This document shows, piece after piece, positions 19,597-22,321 of a DNA stretch of 22,321 bases. This stretch comes from Choristocarpus tenellus KU-1152 (Eukaryota; Phaeophyceae), in NCBI GenBank assembly GCA_964200185.2, contig CAXNAD020000291.1:1-22321 (forward strand). The letters run 5' to 3'. Below the pieces are notes generated by a model. It had not been told where the DNA came from. It saw only the letters and a program-made list of their open reading frames with translations, and did not search any database. Numbering within the stretch: position 1 is the first letter of the stretch; each line of letters begins with the position of its first letter. Position numbers and translations under genes: made by a program.

Positions 19597-19627
19597 GGGT
19601 TAGGGTTTTACAGCATTAGGGTTAGGG
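19597..19627. promoter_or_regulatory. Telo-box-like TTAGGG motifs upstream of REI1
   Basis: GGGTTAGGGTTTTA and then TTAGGGTTAGGG lie 206-236 bases before the REI1 ATG. TTAGGGTTT at 19600-19608 is the reverse complement of AAACCCTAA, the telo-box known from promoters of translation-related genes in land plants. Whether it acts here is inference. Confidence 0.5.
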
Positions 19628-19832
19628 AGGGGGCTTTATTGTCATTTATCTACAACACACCTAAACACCTGAGCAAAGCAAAGGCTTTGTGTTCTGCCGA
19701 GTTAGGAGTGGTAGTGCGTCTGAGAGTGTTCAAGCCCAGCACGCAGTTGCTGAGGGATAGCCGTAGAGCTCCTACCTCGGTTTCATAGTCAGGGCATATT
19801 TGTTGGAAGAGCTGTAATCCAGTTATATTATC

Positions 19833-22321
19833 ATGGCGACGTTTACGTGCACAGCTTGCGCCCTCACGTTCACGGACGTGGAGGGACACAAGGCTCACTA
19901 CAAGCTGGACTGGCATCGATACAACCTGCGCCGCAAGGTGTCTGGCTTAGGACCAGTGAATCAGGGGGACTTCGATCGAAGGCTAGCCGCCTCTCTGGGA
20001 ACCAGCTTGCCCAAGGCTGACTTCCACGAACAGTGCAAGCCTTGTCGCAAGAGCTTCAGAAGCGAGGGGTTGTGAGTGTGTGGTCGTGCGCTATCTTTCA
20101 CTATCAGGATTTATCTCTAAATTAGTCTACCCACACCCCATTGTCGTGTGCTTAAGTTGAAGGTGACTGTCGCAGACAATTATTAAAATAGGGGAAGTGA
20201 CCTTGGCAGCCGCTGATTTATTTCGTCGCAACTCCAGGTTCAAACAGCACATGGACTCCAAGAAACACAAGGAAACTTTGAGAAAGCTTGAGAAGGGGGG
20301 AAATACAGGACGGCAGCACTCAATCCATTTTCCAGTGCCGATGGTGTCAGTTGAAGCTGGAGGCACAGTTGCCCCCCCAGCCCCAGTCACAGAGACACAC
20401 CAGGTCCGAAAACTTGTTTGATATCCAGAAACTTGCATTATTGCGCCCTCTCGAGTGTCTTGAACTAAAATCCCGTAGTTCACGTTGAATGCAGCTGCAT
20501 GTCTGTCTTATCCTTTTTTCTGCCAATCTTATCTTCCCTATCTGTACCCCTACCCTCACACACACTTCATCGGCACAACGGACCAACTAGACAGGTGTCT
20601 GAGCTTACATGTCTTTGCATTGATCTTCTTTTATCGCCTCCACTGTACTGCAACTAACTCTCACCCATTCCAAAGCACCAGGAAGGTCCCCTGGTCGTTA
20701 CGGACGGCGTGAGGGCGAGTGCAATGGAAATTTCGATCACAGTAGGGGACACCTTGCACAAGGAGAAGAAGGAGAATGATAATACTAAGGAGTCAGGAGA
20801 GTCACAATCACATGATGGAAGTTCCGATGAGAGGGAGAATGGTGATCAATTGCCCACGATGGGAGAAAACATCTGTATCTTTTGCAACTTGCAATGCGAA
20901 GACTTCGACGGGAACTGCAGGCACATGCTTCATGCTCATGGGTAGGGCATAATTTTGTTTCGATTTCCTGCACTGTACTTATTACAATATGGTTCATTCT
21001 GTCTGCAGGGCTAAGAGCACCATCAGATCACAGTACAGTTTGAATCAGAATATCCCCCAAACAGCTTGAAGCGGGAGAGCTAGAGTCACAGACGTGGATG
21101 ACCACATCCATCGAGACAAACGTAACTGTAGCATGCGCCTATCGCATTAGACTGATCAAAAGCTGAAAAGAAACTGCCTCAGACTGTAATAGATCGGCTC
21201 AGTTCATTCAGAAGCTCACCAGGAAGTGGGATGCATGTAGATATTGTTGGTGCATCATTAAGGATCATACAGTTCCTATGCGGTTTTTTTGACGGCTTCC
21301 CGAAGCATTGAAAACTGAATTCGAGCCTGGTGTCCTCAACCTTATTTTCATTCCCTCGTCACAGTAGTGAGAGAACTGCAGCCTGCGTAGTTTAAGCGCG
21401 TTCTCCTAAAAAAACTCATTTCGTGCTCTTTTGCTGTGTTTTGGTCTTCTTTGGTGGAACGTATTCAGCCCCATGCATGGATCCTATTTACCCTGTAGGA
21501 AGCACCACTCACTTTGTTGCTGCTCAGATATATAAAGTTTTCGAATGATGTTTTGTCTCCACGTGTGTGTGTGTTTGTGCAACTCGATTTTTATTGTTTC
21601 AAGGTTCTTCATCCCGGATGTGGAGTATCTGGTGGATGCAAAGGGCCTGATAAAGTATCTCGAGGAGAAGGTGAAGATAGGAAATATATGCCTATACTGC
21701 AATGGCAAGGGCAAAGGCTTCCATGGCTACCGCGCTGTCCAACAGGTGGGTAGGTGGGTGATGGGTTAGCCAGAGAGAGGATCCCACTGTGGGTTTTTCT
21801 GGATGGAGGCTGGAGTTGAAGTTAGAGTTTGTTGCGGCATGGGGTTGGAGTCTTGACTGGTAATGTGGGTTTCCAGATTTTTGCCAAGGCGTAAGTTCGA
21901 GCAAAGTTGAGGCATGTAAGGTTTATATAACAGCAAGAATGCTGTAGGATCACTCCAGGAATTCATGCAAGGCGAAGAGGCTTACTTACAGAAGGGGTGC
22001 AATACCTGCGTGGTATGTCATTGTAAAGTCATATCTGCTGCTGCAGAGTAGACCATGAAAGTATTCTGAGCTTCTCGCCAAAGTGCACCATCCTCCTGTA
22101 CCCCCCTGTCTCCTGCAATGACCAGCTGGCATCCAAGCCTGTCGCAGTGGTCCACCTCCAGGCAAAGAGGTTTACCGCCACACCCCTGTTCACTTACACC
22201 CACACACAAAAACTTCCAACTCCTCCACATCGTAGATCTCTTCGCAAGCAAGCAAAGTTGTTCTGTCCCCTCCCCCCCCTGTCTCCTGCAATGATCAGCT
22301 GGCATCCAAGCCTGTCGCAGT
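19833..22321 (+). CDS. REI1: REI1/ZNF622-type 60S maturation zinc-finger protein, 3' end beyond the window
   Basis: Four exons seen: 19833-20071, 20238-20403, 20682-20941 and 21604-21745, in consistent phases (2, 0, 2, 0), giving the first 269 residues. Seen: finger 1 with C6, C9, H22, H28 followed by the family signature WHRYNLRRKV; finger 2 with C68, C71, H84, H90 (SEGLFKQHMDSKKHKE); an acidic, low-complexity linker (about 151-195); finger 3 with C200, C203, H216, H221 running into FFIPDVEYLVDAKGLIKYL; and C251, C254 of finger 4, whose histidines should follow AVQQ in the next exon. Known: Rei1/ZNF622 acts in the cytoplasm on late pre-60S particles, helping release Arx1 and probing the peptide exit tunnel. 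Start: ATCATGG context, and the family begins right there. The donor after 20403 (GTCCGA) is weak. Homologues are about 390-480 residues, so the C-terminal third lies to the right. Confidence 0.94.
22064..22321. repeat. Tandem repeat of 173-bp period in REI1 intron 4, running off the window
   Basis: CTGTCTCCTGCAATGA.CAGC, then TGGCATCCAAGCCTGTCGCA and GT, occurs at 22106-22148 and again at 22279-22321, an offset of 173. The bases before each copy (TTCTCGCCAAAG-like and CTTCGCAAGCAAG-like, then C-rich) are also related. At least one full unit and the start of a second are therefore visible. Confidence 0.8.

Larger units (their letters stand above)
18838..19832. promoter_or_regulatory. Divergent intergenic region between uS8 and REI1
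   Basis: 995 bp separate the two start codons, which face away from each other. I see no convincing coding sequence. The region should contain both promoters and 5' leaders, possibly with a leader intron of uS8 ending at the CCCCAG before its ATG. It contains the inverted repeat at 19172-19243 and the telo-box-like motif at 19597-19627. The promoter role is inferred from gene arrangement only. Confidence 0.7.

Noticed and set aside
19597-19627. A telomere or chromosome end
   Set aside because: There are only a few TTAGGG units, interrupted and lying between two genes. Other CCCTAA-like patches near 2823 and 17001 are equally short and degenerate.
22018-22305. 95-codon minus-strand open frame at the right edge
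   Set aside because: It lies entirely in the tandem repeat within REI1 intron 4, and its openness follows from repetition of the same unit.

Overview
The window is eukaryotic nuclear DNA. Three protein genes carry spliceosomal introns with GT...AG ends, exons are clearly richer in G+C than the A+T-rich spacers, and short TTAGGG/CCCTAA-type motifs are scattered through it. The ribosomal protein and the copia-type gag relic would fit an alga or protist, and my guess is a stramenopile-like organism, but the sequence does not prove the lineage.

Layout. Positions 1-1770 hold a broken Ty1/copia-type gag on the minus strand. It is split by a 259-bp terminal-inverted-repeat element (family A), and the end of another family A copy lies at the window's left edge. 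Positions 1770-3800 are non-coding, with fragments of a second repeat family (B). Positions 3799-5231 encode a three-exon, 316-residue UDP-glucose/GDP-mannose dehydrogenase-like protein that lacks the usual C-terminal third domain. Positions 5232-9700 are gene-poor and A+T-rich, with a 163-172-bp repeat (family D) and a near-palindromic family B element. Positions 9709-11054 hold two family A copies in opposite orientation around a frameshifted hAT transposase C-terminus; a second family D copy follows. Positions 11282-14347 show no gene I can support.

From 14348 to the right edge lies a divergent pair linked to ribosome production. On the minus strand is ribosomal protein uS8 (RPS15A): four exons, exactly 130 residues, with a 2.65-kb third intron loaded with repeats (a family A copy, three copies of a roughly 97-bp family C, and hairpins). 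On the plus strand is REI1/ZNF622, a cytoplasmic 60S-subunit maturation factor with four exons visible and the 3' end beyond the window. The 995-bp spacer between their start codons carries a telo-box-like motif and a perfect 15-bp inverted repeat, and could be a shared control region.

The most notable points are these. Removing one family A insertion and one copy of its 4-bp duplication brings the two halves of the gag relic back into one frame, which makes A a genuine transposon. Four repeat families (A to D) can be defined inside a single window. A dehydrogenase with intact catalytic residues is missing a whole domain. Exon joins are inferred from splice consensus, reading phase and protein-family similarity; no transcript evidence was available.
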